Positions 1 to 11,127 of a stretch of DNA of 64,000 nt are shown here, piece after piece (the first letter of the stretch is position 1; the number at the start of each line of letters is the position of its first letter). The stretch spans positions 744,001 to 808,000 of the forward strand of contig JACAAK010000003.1 in the NCBI GenBank assembly GCA_025093985.1. Reading direction: 5' to 3'. The translations under genes and the position numbers were made by a program. Below the pieces are notes generated by a model, which had not been told where the DNA came from, searched no databases, and saw nothing but the letters and a program-made list of their open reading frames with translations. Source of the DNA: Calvatia gigantea (lineage: Eukaryota > Basidiomycota > Agaricomycetes > Agaricales > Lycoperdaceae).

Positions 1-611
1 GTGCTACGGAAACTAAAGAGAGTAGTGGTAGATTGGAGGTAAGTAGAGGATAGCCGAACATGAGGAAGGGGGGTATGTGCGCGGGGATCAAAAAGAGTTG
101 ACGGAAATTATACGGACACTGACACAAGGACTTCGTCTTGAGAGCTAGTGGTGGGTGGATGTTCGGTTGTTCGACTTACGGCCAGCCAGTTTCCAGCCTC
201 CACAGTAACCCCTCATTTTATCGCAACAGAACAAACCATAAGGGGTTGGGCCTAACCTGTCCTGTTACAGGTATGTCTATCCTTTGCACTGAGAACGAGC
301 TTGGGGTGGGTAGGAGCTAAGAGAGGGGTGTCCATCTTACAGCCTAATTTCGTGTTCCTCCAAGTCGGTCGAAGCGCGGCCCGGCTGACCTACTATCGTA
401 GGGATTCCGACAGTCACAAGTATATTAAGCAATCTTATCAGGATGACCTTGTCCCATGCTCAGTAGTCCAGGCCGGCTGTCGTCTGTTCTGATACCCTCC
501 ACCAATGGCGACAACCCTGGACTGATTAGATCTCTACTTACATAAATGATCTGGTGGACTCAATCTTTGAGCCCTTTCCCATCTTACCCGCCTGCCCGCT
601 TCCGTTCACCA
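1..611. other. No gene recognised
   Basis: Only short open frames (about 60 codons) with no recognisable domain occur here. It is probably the 5' flank of the F-box gene that follows. Confidence 0.5.
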
Positions 612-1625
612 TGAGCGCCAGTATTCCCGATGCACAGAACGCAGCTCGCGCCCGCACTTCGATGATACACGACATTCCCCCTGAGACCCTCATCCAAATC
701 TGTTTCATCAACACTTATCGTAACTGGACGCCCTTCAGCGTCAACCCTTACGATACCTCAACGGAATTCAGCTTGCCACCCTGCCATCTCAGATACTATC
801 CGTGCATCACACGTTTGTCGTAGATGGATAGATATCCTCATTTCGGCCCCAGAGCTCTGGACGAACATGGTTGATCCCTATGACATGGAGTGGATGCAGG
901 TTATACTTGAGCGGTCGCGTCCATTTGGAATTAGACTTGTGCCCCCACGTGGCGAGCGGTATCATTATCGAACGGAAGACGATTTCAAAACGGAGACTAG
1001 GTCTCAGGAAATTCTAGAACGACTAGTTGAATACCACTTTACTCACGATCCAAATGGTCGTAGCCTCTCTCTCGTGGGCGACATAGTTCATATAAAATTC
1101 CCCCGACTCCAGTTTTTGCATTTAGAATTGTCTCCTTTGCATCCACTGCCAAGGGAATTCCCCGGTCGTGAGATGACACCTGTCTTAAAACACCTTCATC
1201 TGCGGAGAAGTTTCATCGACAGTGTCAAGCGACTGGACTCACTTGCGACTCCGACACATCTCACTGTGGTCGATCTCGACACAAACAGGAAAATACCGCC
1301 CTACTATATGGTTGCTGTCATAAATCGGCTCCCCAAACTCCAAAGCGTTACGCTTCGGGAGGCACTTGCTCCAATGCCCCCACCGGATCCCGTTACTCCG
1401 AAACCGATTCACGTACTCGATATCTCTCTCGTAGATGGGACAGATCATATCTCGTTTTTCCTCCAATGCGCCGAGTTCTCTCCACCCCTAGATAGGGTCT
1501 CTCTCCACTGCTACAACCCGGACCGTGACTCACGTGTCCTTGATCGTGTAGTAGCTAAGGCTGCTAATATCTTCAATACCTTTTGCTCCAGTGGTCCATT
1601 CGAGAGGAGTCTACACTTTCACTAA
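612..1625 (+). CDS. F-box protein, short
   Basis: Probable SCF ubiquitin-ligase adaptor. The N-terminus reads HDIPPETLIQIC, an F-box start. The frame then breaks, but a GT/AG intron at 720-792 (73 nt) restores it and gives a compact F-box ending SHVCRRW, followed by ISAPELWTN, the usual basidiomycete F-box continuation. The rest, to a stop at 1623-1625, is leucine-rich with no clear domain, as is normal for this family. The product would be about 313 residues, shorter than the common 400-550. It could be C-terminally truncated, or a further 3' exon was missed. The start at 612 is the first ATG in frame with the F-box. The intron is inferred; a one-base frameshift is the alternative. Its substrate cannot be guessed. 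Confidence 0.6.
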
Positions 1626-2073
1626 AGCATGCTCATCCTTCGTATTGGCAAGGAACTGATTCACAACGCCGCGCACCATCCCGCGTGACAGTCACTGAAA
1701 GGCATCCCTAACTATCAAATTTCTTGTCTACTCGGGTTGCGATCACCTCGCTTGTAGCCCTCCTTATTATCCGCAATGACTTTCTTACCGCTCTTTGGTG
1801 GATTTCATTTTTGAGAGGTTGGTGCCGTGTGCATGATGAAGGGAGTTCGAGGGACAAATTGGGTTTCGGGCGGTCGTCAATTCCGCAGTGAAGATTCTGT
1901 CACTGCCAAGAAAATCGTTCCATCTTACGGTCCAATCTTCTCTTGATGCAATCTGTAGTTGTAGCCGCGGACAGTCATACACCCCGTTGTGAGGCCTCAT
2001 GGTCAGCGCGATCAGCAGGGAATGGGTTTATCAATAACCACCCGCCAGTGGTAGTCACAAAGGCTCACTTTAC

Positions 2074-2081
2074 TATATATA
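2074..2081 (+). promoter_or_regulatory. TATA box of the PhzF-like gene
   Basis: TATATATA lies about 58 bp upstream of the ATG at 2139, in a gap of about 510 bp (1626-2138) that holds no recognisable gene. Spacing and orientation fit a core promoter. Confidence 0.5.
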
Positions 2082-2138
2082 GAGCGCAAGCCTTTCGAAT
2101 CCTTGAATATCAGCGCCCAATTTTACACAACAATCATC

Positions 2139-3056
2139 ATGGCTCCCGCAAAACTCAACTTCAACATTCTTGATGTCTTTACCGCGACAAAGTACCTCGG
2201 AAATCCCCTCGCCATCGTCCATGTCCCAGCTTCGTTATCTGCGAATCTGACCCAGGAGCAAAAACAAACCATCACTCGCGAATTCAACCTCTCAGAAACT
2301 GTCTTCATGCATGAAAACCCTCCGAGTGCTCCATCCGATGCTCCTGTGAGGATTGATATCTTCACCACAGAACAAGAACTTTCCTTTGCTGGACATCCTT
2401 CGGTTGGTTCCAGCTGGTACTTTCTCTGCGGACCAGGCAGCGCTGGGAAGGATCGGAAGGAGATCACACTGAAGACGAAGGCTGGTATTATTCAAGCTTT
2501 GTCGCAAGGTGGCGGGAGGGTTAGGCTGCAAGTTCCGATCGATTTCAAAGAACACAAGCCGATCCAACTCTCATTGTTTAAATCCGCTCAACAATGCCTT
2601 CGAGCAGTGGATTACGCAAATGGATTGGACGGTGCAGAGGCTGTTACGTCGATTGTCAAGGGCAATGCATTCGTGCTGCTCCGACTAAACTCGGAGGACG
2701 CATTAAGAAAGTTGCAGGGAACTCCCGAGAGAATTGAAGTTCCCTGGCTCGGTGAATGGCAGGGCCCCGTTGGTCTGTATGGGTATTATGAGAGGGAAGA
2801 TGGTGTACTGAGGACGAGGATGTGGTTGGGTACTTGGGAGGACCCTGCTTGTGGTGCCGCTGCTTCGACGCTCGGAGGATGGCTAGCCAAAAGAAAGGGA
2901 GTGGGGAATTGGAAGATTGAAATAGTACAAGGTATTGAAGTCGGACGGAGGAGTGAGATTGAAGTGTATGTTGAAGTTGGGGATGATGGTGAGGTGAAGA
3001 AGGTTGAGCTAGGGGGCACGGCTGTCCAGGTTGCAGAGGGCTCGATTCACCTGTAA
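2139..3056 (+). CDS. PhzF-family isomerase/epimerase-like protein
   Basis: A single uninterrupted exon of 305 codons. The N-terminus reads ILDVFTATKYLGNPLAIVH, then FNLSETVF, which carries the glutamate used as general acid/base in PhzF (catalytic Glu in a LSET/SSET context). Next come FTTEQELSFAGHP and, in the C-terminal half, DPACGAAASTLGGWL, matching the second lobe of the two-domain PhzF/diaminopimelate-epimerase-like fold. Length fits the family (about 280-310). The in-frame ATG at 2103 would add 12 residues; 2139 is preferred because it starts immediately before the conserved core, after a CATC context. The natural substrate of fungal PhzF-like proteins is mostly unknown, so nothing beyond an isomerase-type reaction is claimed. 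The gene stands alone; its downstream neighbour is convergent. Confidence 0.88.
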   Translation: MAPAKLNFNILDVFTATKYLGNPLAIVHVPASLSANLTQEQKQTITREFNLSETVFMHENPPSAPSDAPVRIDIFTTEQELSFAGHPSVGSSWYFLCGPGSAGKDRKEITLKTKAGIIQALSQGGGRVRLQVPIDFKEHKPIQLSLFKSAQQCLRAVDYANGLDGAEAVTSIVKGNAFVLLRLNSEDALRKLQGTPERIEVPWLGEWQGPVGLYGYYEREDGVLRTRMWLGTWEDPACGAAASTLGGWLAKRKGVGNWKIEIVQGIEVGRRSEIEVYVEVGDDGEVKKVELGGTAVQVAEGSIHL

Positions 3057-3184
3057 CAGTGCACTAGGATGCGAGGCCGGCGGAACTCAAAAGCGTTCGT
3101 TGGCCTCATCACTCTTGTTGTTAAGAGACTGGCTTAGAATTAGACAGTTGTTATTGTACATTAAAAATACATTGAAAGAGGAAG

Positions 3185-4170
3185 CTACCAATCTCGCCGT
3201 CGGTCACGATGCTTTCGCCGTTCACGACCGCGATGTGCGTCTTGGACTTCTCGCCGGTTATATACATCGCCGTAGCCATCATCATCACCGTAGACAGTAC
3301 TCGGAGTCATGTTGCCCTCCATTTCCCTCTTTTTCCGTTGGATGAGAGCAAGTGCCCGTTCGCGTTCGGATGACTCCCGTTGCAGGCGAGCTTGAACGGA
3401 AGGGTTTGTTGATGATGATGACAATGGAGCGATGGCAGACGGGTATGAATGACGTGGTTTTAATTTCTGGTGGGGTTGTGTTGACGATGACGAAGAGCGA
3501 GAGGCAAGTCGCTGTTCGATGGTTGTTAGAGGGTCATCTCTGTATTTTCTCTGCGCGTCTCGTTTGCTAAAAAAGATATCTGTGAGCGTTTACAGGTATG
3601 ATAAGACTTGTGGAGCATACCTCTTATCTTCGTCGTCTTCCTCCGGTTGAGGGTCATCGTGCGTTCGTCGCTGGGTGTACCACCGCTTTAGTTCCTTCTC
3701 ATCTGGGGCAAGCTTGAATCCTCGTTCAGAGGCTTTGGTATCAACCTTCTTGACCGTCGTGAGAGCAGCTACCATGTTCTAAGAAGGTGTTTGAGAACAG
3801 TGTGCTAGCATAGAGAACGGTAGCGTACCTGTTCGATATCGTGGAAGAGGTTTATGTGTCCATTCGTCGTCGGCAGCTGGCCAGCTGCGAGAACAGCAGG
3901 TTCTGGCTGGCTATCGTCACTTTCACGCAGGATTTCTCTTCCAACATCTATGCCAGTTCGTTGTCGAAGCAGATCAATACGAGCTTCTGAGTCCTACAAA
4001 ATCAGTGATGAGTATAGACCTGAAATATAACAACACACAGCAAGTCTCATTCTGCCTTCCTCCTTGGCTTCCTTCAACCTCGCCTCCTCTTCATCTCGCC
4101 TCACACGCTCGATGTTGTCTCGTCGGTACGGGTGGTAGCTCTTGTGGTGCGCGATGTTCAATTTGCCCAT
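3185..4170 (-). CDS. CIR N-terminal domain protein (LENG1-like)
   Basis: Four exons read on the minus strand: 4170-4039, 3993-3829, 3778-3621 and 3566-3185. The introns are 45, 50 and 54 nt with GT/AG ends, and all joins keep frame. The N-terminus MGKLNIAHHKSYHPYRRDN followed by ERVRRDEEEAR and MRLADSEARIDLLRQRTG is the Cir_N domain found in human LENG1 and related nuclear or spliceosome-associated proteins. The middle is acidic (PQPEEDDEDK). The C-terminal exon is basic, with a coiled-coil-like RERALALIQRKKREMEG and an Arg-rich end. About 280 residues. Start is the first ATG before the domain. It is divergent from the XPF gene with about 107 bp between start codons, so the two probably share a bidirectional promoter. 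A nuclear mRNA-processing role is inferred from the domain. Confidence 0.8.
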
Positions 4171-4277
4171 GGTGGTGGTGGTGGTCAATAACACTTGATC
4201 TAAGCCAAAAGGCCAGAGTGGTAATCACAAAGCTTGGGACTGCTGACCTAATCCTTTCATGTCGGTCATCTACCACG

Positions 4278-7200
4278 ATGTCGACGCTGTTGCCGTTTCA
4301 CAAATCCATTCTCGAAGAAATTCATGACCCAGAAACGAGCGACCTCGTCGTCCTTGCGCGTGGACTGGGGCTCAGGCGTGTAATATGCACGCTCATGAAG
4401 ATCTATGACTCAAACAAAAATCTTGTACTGCTCGTTAATGCGACTCCGGAAGAGGAATCAGCTATTGGTGAAGAGCTGGGTATCATGGGATGTAGAAAGC
4501 CGGGGCTACGTGTCGTCGGATACGAGACGCCCAGTAGAGACAGGTGAATTTGGAATTTTGGCCGCGCCGCGGCGGAATCTCATGGACACAGGCAGAAACT
4601 TTACAAACAGGGCGGCCTCGTTTCCGTGACCTCTCGTATCCTTGTTGTCGACATGCTTCAAGCAGACATACCCGTTCAATTGATTACGGGTATGCTCATC
4701 CTTCATGCTGAGAAGTGTGTTCGACCCCAATTTTGTCGTGTTTTCCTGGGCTGATGGGATGTAGGATTACGCCACTTGTCAGTGAAGCCTTCATTGTCCG
4801 GCTGTACCGCGAAAAGAATAAGAAGGGCTTCGTCAAAGCCTTCACTGACCAAGCAGAACATATCACGAGTGGGATGTCACCTTTGAAGAATATCATGAAG
4901 GAGTTGCAGTTGCGGAGAGTGCACTTGTTCCCTCGGTGGTTATGCGATCCCCTCCAATATTATGCATTATATTCCTAACACTACCCTTTAGATTCCACGA
5001 ATATATTAATAAATCCCTTGAGCGCCGTCGTGCCGACGTCGTCGAACTCTCCCAACCACTCTCGGATTCTATGTCGGAAATTCACCACGCAATTATCCAA
5101 TGCATGTCTACGACGCTTTCGGAACTTAAGCGCTCGAATACCAACGTATGTGGTTGACTAATCCCACTTGATCTCTGTTTTGTTTTTACACGGACAACAG
5201 CTCGACCTCGACGACCTAAACGTCGAAAACGCGTACTTTCGTTCATTTGATGCTATCGTTCGATACCAACTCGCATCTGTCTGGCACAAAGTTGGCCCTA
5301 AGACAAAACAACTCATCAACGACCTAAAGGCCCTGCGCCAACTGCTCTTGTACGTTCTCGTATCGCGAACGTTTAGGTATGCTGAAAGTTCACTCTCATG
5401 ACAGTTATCTTCTGCAATACGACGCCCTCTCCTTCCACGCCTACCTCGAAACTATCATCGAATCCAATACCACCTCCTCGATAACTGGTGGACCGAAAGT
5501 ACATCAATCACCGTGGTTACTCACTGACGCTGCAAATATTGTGTTTGAGGTAGCCAAACGGCGGTGTTTTGTTATTTCTCAAGAAAAGCCCGTCGTCGAT
5601 CCAGCACCGATTGACGTAGACGAAGAAGCCTGGGCTGCTCTGGATGAAGCCGACGGCGTGCAACCCGGAGGAAAAGGAAAGGAGACAGAGAATAGATCAG
5701 GAAGACCGGCCTGGTTACCAAAATCAGTCCAACCCACACTCGAAGAACAACCGAAGTGGGATCTACTTTCTGATATCCTACTCGAAATAGAATCAGAGAC
5801 GATACGCTTCTCCGATCCACAATACAAGAAGGACGGCCACCGAGGGTCTGATACAGTTTTGATCGTGACCTCTTCGACGCGAAGTTGCGATTTAATTCGA
5901 GAGTTTTTGGATACGATGGATCCAGATGCGGAGAGCGGAAAGAAAGGGCATGCGATGATGATGCGAAGGTTGAAGGGTTATTTAGGTTGGAGAGGGAGAC
6001 TGGGCGCTTCTTCACGGGACAAGCCTGGTGCAGCAGCAGGTACGAGCTCGAAAGGGAAAGAGAAGGAGAATGGCGAAAATGTGAGTGAGGCATTGAGGAA
6101 GAAAGATAAGGAGAGGGCGGAGAAGTCTGCTAGTAGGCGGCGTACCAGGGGAGGGGCGCCAGGTGGCGGTACGCGTGGACAGAATACGAGCGGTACAAAT
6201 ACAGGTGCAGCTGAAAGAGGGGAGGCGAAGGACGTTATTGACGTGGACGCCATGTCTCTGTGAGTTTACCGCTTATTCTTATCCCATTTATTCAGGTTGC
6301 TCTAACTTCGATTGGAACTAGATGGACAGACGATGCCATGGACCCAGCAGCCATCCTGACATCACTTAACCACGACATCGACCTGGATCTTCTAACGCAA
6401 ACCGAGTTCGAATCATCATATGGCCTTTTGCCGTCCGAGCAAACTATCATTATTCGAGCCTATTCGGATGATACCGATGATCGTATGCTGGCGGAGATAC
6501 AGCCAAGATTCATTGTGATGTTCGAACCTTGGGTCGAATTTGTCCGTAGGGTCGAGGTACGCGATTTGTGTTATTTTTGAAAGCATCATAACAGCATCAT
6601 TCACCGGGAATCCAAGGCTTATCGTAGTGCATACGCCGGCCTTTCTGTAAGGGTGTATCACATGGTGTACGCTAACTCGTGCGAAGAGCATCGATACCTC
6701 AGCGGCCATTAGGAAGGAGAAAGAAGCGTTTGAAAGGTTGGTCAAGGAACGTGGGGTGAGTATTGCTTCTCTCGTCCCTCCTCTAGGATTGAAAGGAGCT
6801 GGTCCAGTCGATGTTGTTGACGATCGAAGAACGGCGAGAACCTGGGGGCGCGGCTGGTGGAGAGAGCATCGTCAAGACTATAAGCACGAGGGTTGCTGGT
6901 GGTAGAAGGGAATTGAATAAGGAACCTTCGAAGGTGCGACCCAATGCACAATTTCAAGGAAACCTTCTGACAACAGCGCCGTTGGGTAGATCGTCGTGGA
7001 CATGCGAGAGTTTCGCTCGACTCTGCCATCGCTCCTGCATGCTGCAAATATGCTAGTTATCCCTGCGACACTCACAGTCGGTGACTACATCCTGACCCCA
7101 GATATCTGTGTCGAGAGGAAGAGTTTAACCGATTTGGTGTCAAGTTTTAACAGTGGGCGCTTGTACGTTCCTTCGTATACCCTTCGTGAGAGTGGCAGTA

Positions 7201-7822
7201 CTGAGGATGGGTGGTAGGTACACGCAGGTCCGAGTTCATGTCCGTACATTATAAACATCCCGTTTTATTGATCGAGTTCGAAGAGGACAAAGCTTTCTCA
7301 CTCGGGGTCATTTCGGACATGAAATCATACGTCAAACCAACTGGAAAATACCCAAAGAAATCCGGAACCACCGCAAAACCTTCAGGAAATACGTTTACCA
7401 CCTCTGAAGACCCTGCAGTATCAACAGCACCAACACTCCAATCAAAACTTGTCCTTCTAACACTCACCTTCCCCCGGCTGCGCATTATATGGTCGTCATC
7501 TCCATACGCGAGTGCTGAGATTTTCACGGACTTGAAGATGAACCAACCAGAGCCGGATCCAATTAAAGCGATCACGACTGGTGCTGATGGAGATCCAGAG
7601 GTTGGCAAGGGCGTCAATGCTGTTGCAGAGGAGTTGTTGAGGGCTTTACCCGGGATCGGAAGCGGTGGCGGCGGTGGCGGAGGAAGCAGTGTGGCAGCGG
7701 CGGTGATGAGGAGTTGCAAGAGCGTGAAGGAATTGTGTGAGTTAAGTGAGGAGAGTGTGAAGGAATTGGTTGGTATTGGGCCTGGGAAGGTGCTTTACGA
7801 GTTTTTGCACAAGGGAAAGTGA
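4278..7822 (+). CDS. RAD1: XPF/Rad1 structure-specific DNA repair endonuclease
   Basis: Catalytic subunit of the XPF-ERCC1 (Rad1-Rad10) 5'-flap nuclease of nucleotide-excision and crosslink repair. About eleven exons. The N-terminal helicase-like region starts [19 protein letters not shown] and holds SRILVVDML and LITG. The middle has [22 protein letters not shown]. The nuclease domain reads [13 protein letters not shown], then [15 protein letters not shown], the GDX(n)ERKX3D active site (about 7080-7135). The C-terminal tandem HhH follows (LPGIG...[14 protein letters not shown]) and carries a seven-glycine insertion. Intron joins near 4543, 4717, 5146, 5352, 6261, 6756 and 6934 restore the family sequence. 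One join fails: after SGRL at 7162 the conserved Tyr-Thr-Gln is present (7219-7227) but one base out of frame with the following [11 protein letters not shown]. Either the acceptor at 7227 is used and Tyr-Thr-Gln is lost, or there is one extra G at 7227-7228. Confidence 0.93.
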
Positions 7823-8591
7823 GGCAGGAGGTAACGGATGAGATGTTTGAAATAGTTTGTGATTGTCACGAGCGCACCTGCCTTGACTATTCCTCTTATC
7901 TCATGTGCCTACTTTTGACCTATTAGGGATAACAGACCCGGAAGCAGATAAGGCCGTCGTTGCGGCTGCGGAAGGTTATTGACAGCTCCACCTAGAATTT
8001 GAGCAGCGCCGCTAGTAGAGTGGTGGAAGGAGGTCTTGTGGCTTCAGTGGTAGTTGAGTATACGGGGGTGAATGAGTTTTTAGTATTGGGCACAGGAAGG
8101 ACACCATGACTTTTCGGATAAGGAAAATAGTTGAACGGCGGAGAATGCTTTGCGAACCAATAGGCCGTGCACTGTGTTCGTTTAATTAATTTAAAACCAG
8201 AGCGCTGCATACAGCAGTCTTGTTCTGTCTTGTCAGGAAAGAAATGTTAGCATTGTACTGGCGCCCTACCCGTTCACCACGTATCTGGTGGCTCACCACG
8301 TTTCCTAACAACACCATTATGAGCTCCCACATGACGCCCAATGTAACTCGTTGAGGCATTGTTGGCTGGACTTGCCATGTCAGCGCCAGAGGAAATGACT
8401 TGTGATCCTTTCATTGCGGATCCGGAAGCGCTTACTGACGTTCTTCCCAGAAGACTGGCATATAAATAAATTGCCTCCGACTGCTTCCTGTTCCTTCAAA
8501 AGAAGTGGCCCAATTATAAGCACAGCCATCACTGTCTGCAACCTCCGTGTTTCCTGTCACCCCAGCTGGGTTTCGTAATCCGTCCGTCTCA
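7823..8591. other. Intergenic, no gene recognised
   Basis: Only short frames. A TATA-like TATAAATAAA near 8460-8470 could serve the DUF6535 copy A that starts at 8592. Confidence 0.4.
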
Positions 8592-11127
8592 ATGAAGCTG
8601 AAAGCCTTTCATGATATTGCCTTGAAAGCGCTCCACGTTGCACTGGGTGCTTCGGATGTTCCTATCTTCCGGCGACCATCTCAGTCGGTATGAATGCACG
8701 GAGCTCGTTGCGTATCAGCCATCGAAGCGGCTAACAAGAGATGGCTTCGCCTTTTAAACACAACTGAAAAGCGACCTCCCCCCATCACCCTTTAACCACT
8801 GGTAACGCCCTCGTGCTCATGGAGATCATATATAAACTGGTGAGCCTTTTCTAACAACGACCGGAGTACGATCCGACCCTTATTCTATTTTTACGTGCTG
8901 TGTTAGTTCAGAATTGGAAGCCATCGGGTACAGTCTTCCAGGATAAGGAATAATGAGGTTTGTTTTCAGGTGGTTGACGTTTGGGTCAAAAAGCTGAAGC
9001 ATAGAAGGAACCAGAGACCTACTTCATAAAGGGAGGTACTCTTGCATCACCGCTACCGCTTTCCCAGGTACGTTCTCGCCTTCGCTTGCTTCAAACAGAT
9101 GTTGATCAATTGCAAAGGGTGAATGGACGTGCGAACGAGAACACTACAGATATCCTATCGATGAATCCCCTAGGGATCCCTGGGAGAAGTGTCACGACGT
9201 TGTTGATAAGAGCGACGAAGAACTCTGCAAGGATCTCAAAGATGAAATTTCATACTTACTAGTCGTCGTGAGTGCAGTAAGGTCTACCGGTTATGTAAAT
9301 TCAACCTCAAGATTTCCTAGGCCAGTTTGTTTCTAGCCATTGTCACCGCATTCACGGTCGAGTCACTCAAGTGGATCCAGGCCGACAGGGGGGAGCTGGC
9401 GGTGGCTCGACTCGACTTGGTTATTCGATTGCTCAACGACTCCAGCGTCCAGGGAACGACTCAACCTCCCCAGGCGTTCGTACCCGATAACCGGCTCATT
9501 CGTGGTGAACCAATTGTGGTTCCTCAGCATGACGCTGAGCCTTAGCGCTGTTGTGGTCGGGACACTCTGTCTCCAGTGGCTTGCCGCCTTCCGGCGCACC
9601 GATGTGAAGCACAAACCTCACGATGACGCTCTCGCCCTACGACAACTGCGCTATGAGGGATTGATGGCCTGGGGGGTTCCTCGTGTGCCAGCGATCTTAC
9701 TGCTGACAGTTCAAGGTGCCCTTGTCCTCTTCGCAATCGGCTTATTATACCTCCTATGGTTAGTTAACAAACGAGTGGCACTTCCAGTCGCTATTGTTAG
9801 CGGGGTGGCAATTGTACTGTTAACGCTCACCACATTGATGCCCCTGTTGCAGTCGTTGATGGGATGGATCCTACCGCAAACCTTGGCCATTCCCCAGTGT
9901 CCATACAAATCCCCTATCTCCTGGGTCGTTCATCGCCTTTCCGTATCCTTGGCTATCATATGTAGCCTTCCAGTCTGCTGGCTGCCGTGTATCAAGGAGA
10001 AAATGTCCCAATGGCGTAAGCAACAACTCAAGCTCCTGACGGATTATTTGTGGCAGGAATATGATGAACTTTGGCGCCGGCAACGTGAACGCTGGGGTCC
10101 GCAGAAGGGTTCTCAAGGGTACTCGTACTACCTCGTTCATGGTCTTGCCTTTGCTATGGAAAGGCTGGTTTTCCAACCGAATGCCGTCCACATCATTCAC
10201 GCTTGCCTACAAGATTTCCATGGAACGAAGGCGGAGGTCGAAACCTTCGAAGAACTGTTTTCCAAGGATTTCGCCCCAGCGGAGGAGGAATTGTTACAAG
10301 CTGGATTCTCATCTACCGCTGCGGTTAGCGGGACAGTGGAAAAGCCGGCACCTTCGATACGCGCCCACCTAGACAATCTCCGAAGAGACTTTCTGAACGC
10401 ACACGCGCTCCAATACTTCGTTGCACACAACAAGAAGCTCCATCGTGCCCTACTTCCACATCGCGTTGAGCTCTATATCAGGATTAAAAACTCGTCTAGA
10501 GGTACGCCAATTTAGTATCACATTCAATACATGAAGCGTTCGCTTATGTTCCCAAAGCTTTGAAGGGAAAAAAGCGACACATCGGAAGCTCCATCGAATG
10601 TCCCATTAGGAGCTTACGCGACGTCCAAGGACTGTCACAAGGTTAGCTCAGTTGTTCCCTCCATACCATAATTGCGATTCACAAGGATTATAGAACTACG
10701 AATCCAGTTCTTGAAGTGTGCCGATGCCCTAATGAAAACGGAGCAATTCGTAGGTGAAGATGTCGAGGGGACCCGCTACGTCCTTGAAGCCTCTGAAGAT
10801 TTAAGATGTGGATCAAATTTTGAAAATCCTGACCACGGGCCTCCCACAGACGATAAGCTTGCGCAAGCGGTCACATTGGTGTTGAGGCACTTTTCAACTC
10901 TGCGTCGCAATGGAGGCAAATTAGATGCCGGACCGGAAGAATCTATCTCTATTCCGGATGCGGGATTGCCTGCGGGTGTCTCCTCTTTTGAAACGCAGGA
11001 TGACCAACTCTCCACCTCGACTACGCTTGGGGAGGGCTCACAAATAACGTACAGGGAGTTATATCAAAGTGTATGCGAGAAACTTGGAGTCCCCCCTAAC
11101 TATATCGGTAGCTCCCGGACAAAATAG
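8592..11127 (+). pseudogene. DUF6535 membrane protein, copy A, frameshifted
   Basis: Paralogue of the intact gene at 16.1-18.6 kb. The start MKLKAFHDIALKALH aligns with MRLGSLREIALDA of that copy. The exon at about 9120-9270 reads DPWEKCHDVVDKSDEEL then EISYLLVV, and continues across an intron into SLFLAIVTAF. The conserved core WFLSMTLSLSAVVVGTLCLQWLAAF, RQLRYEGLMAWGVPRVPA and two further hydrophobic stretches follow, so several membrane helices are kept. Two frame breaks are visible. A run of three C at about 9483-9486 has one base too many against copy B. Around 10500, after IKNSS, the reading frame of the continuing similarity shifts. The last exon (about 10684-11127) starts LRIQFLKCADALM and ends SVCEKLGVPPNY. 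The function of DUF6535 is unknown. The breaks could be real or assembly errors. Confidence 0.7.

Noticed and set aside
5572..6093. 173-codon minus-strand open frame
   Set aside because: It lies wholly antisense to the XPF coding sequence and has no domain; it is a shadow frame.
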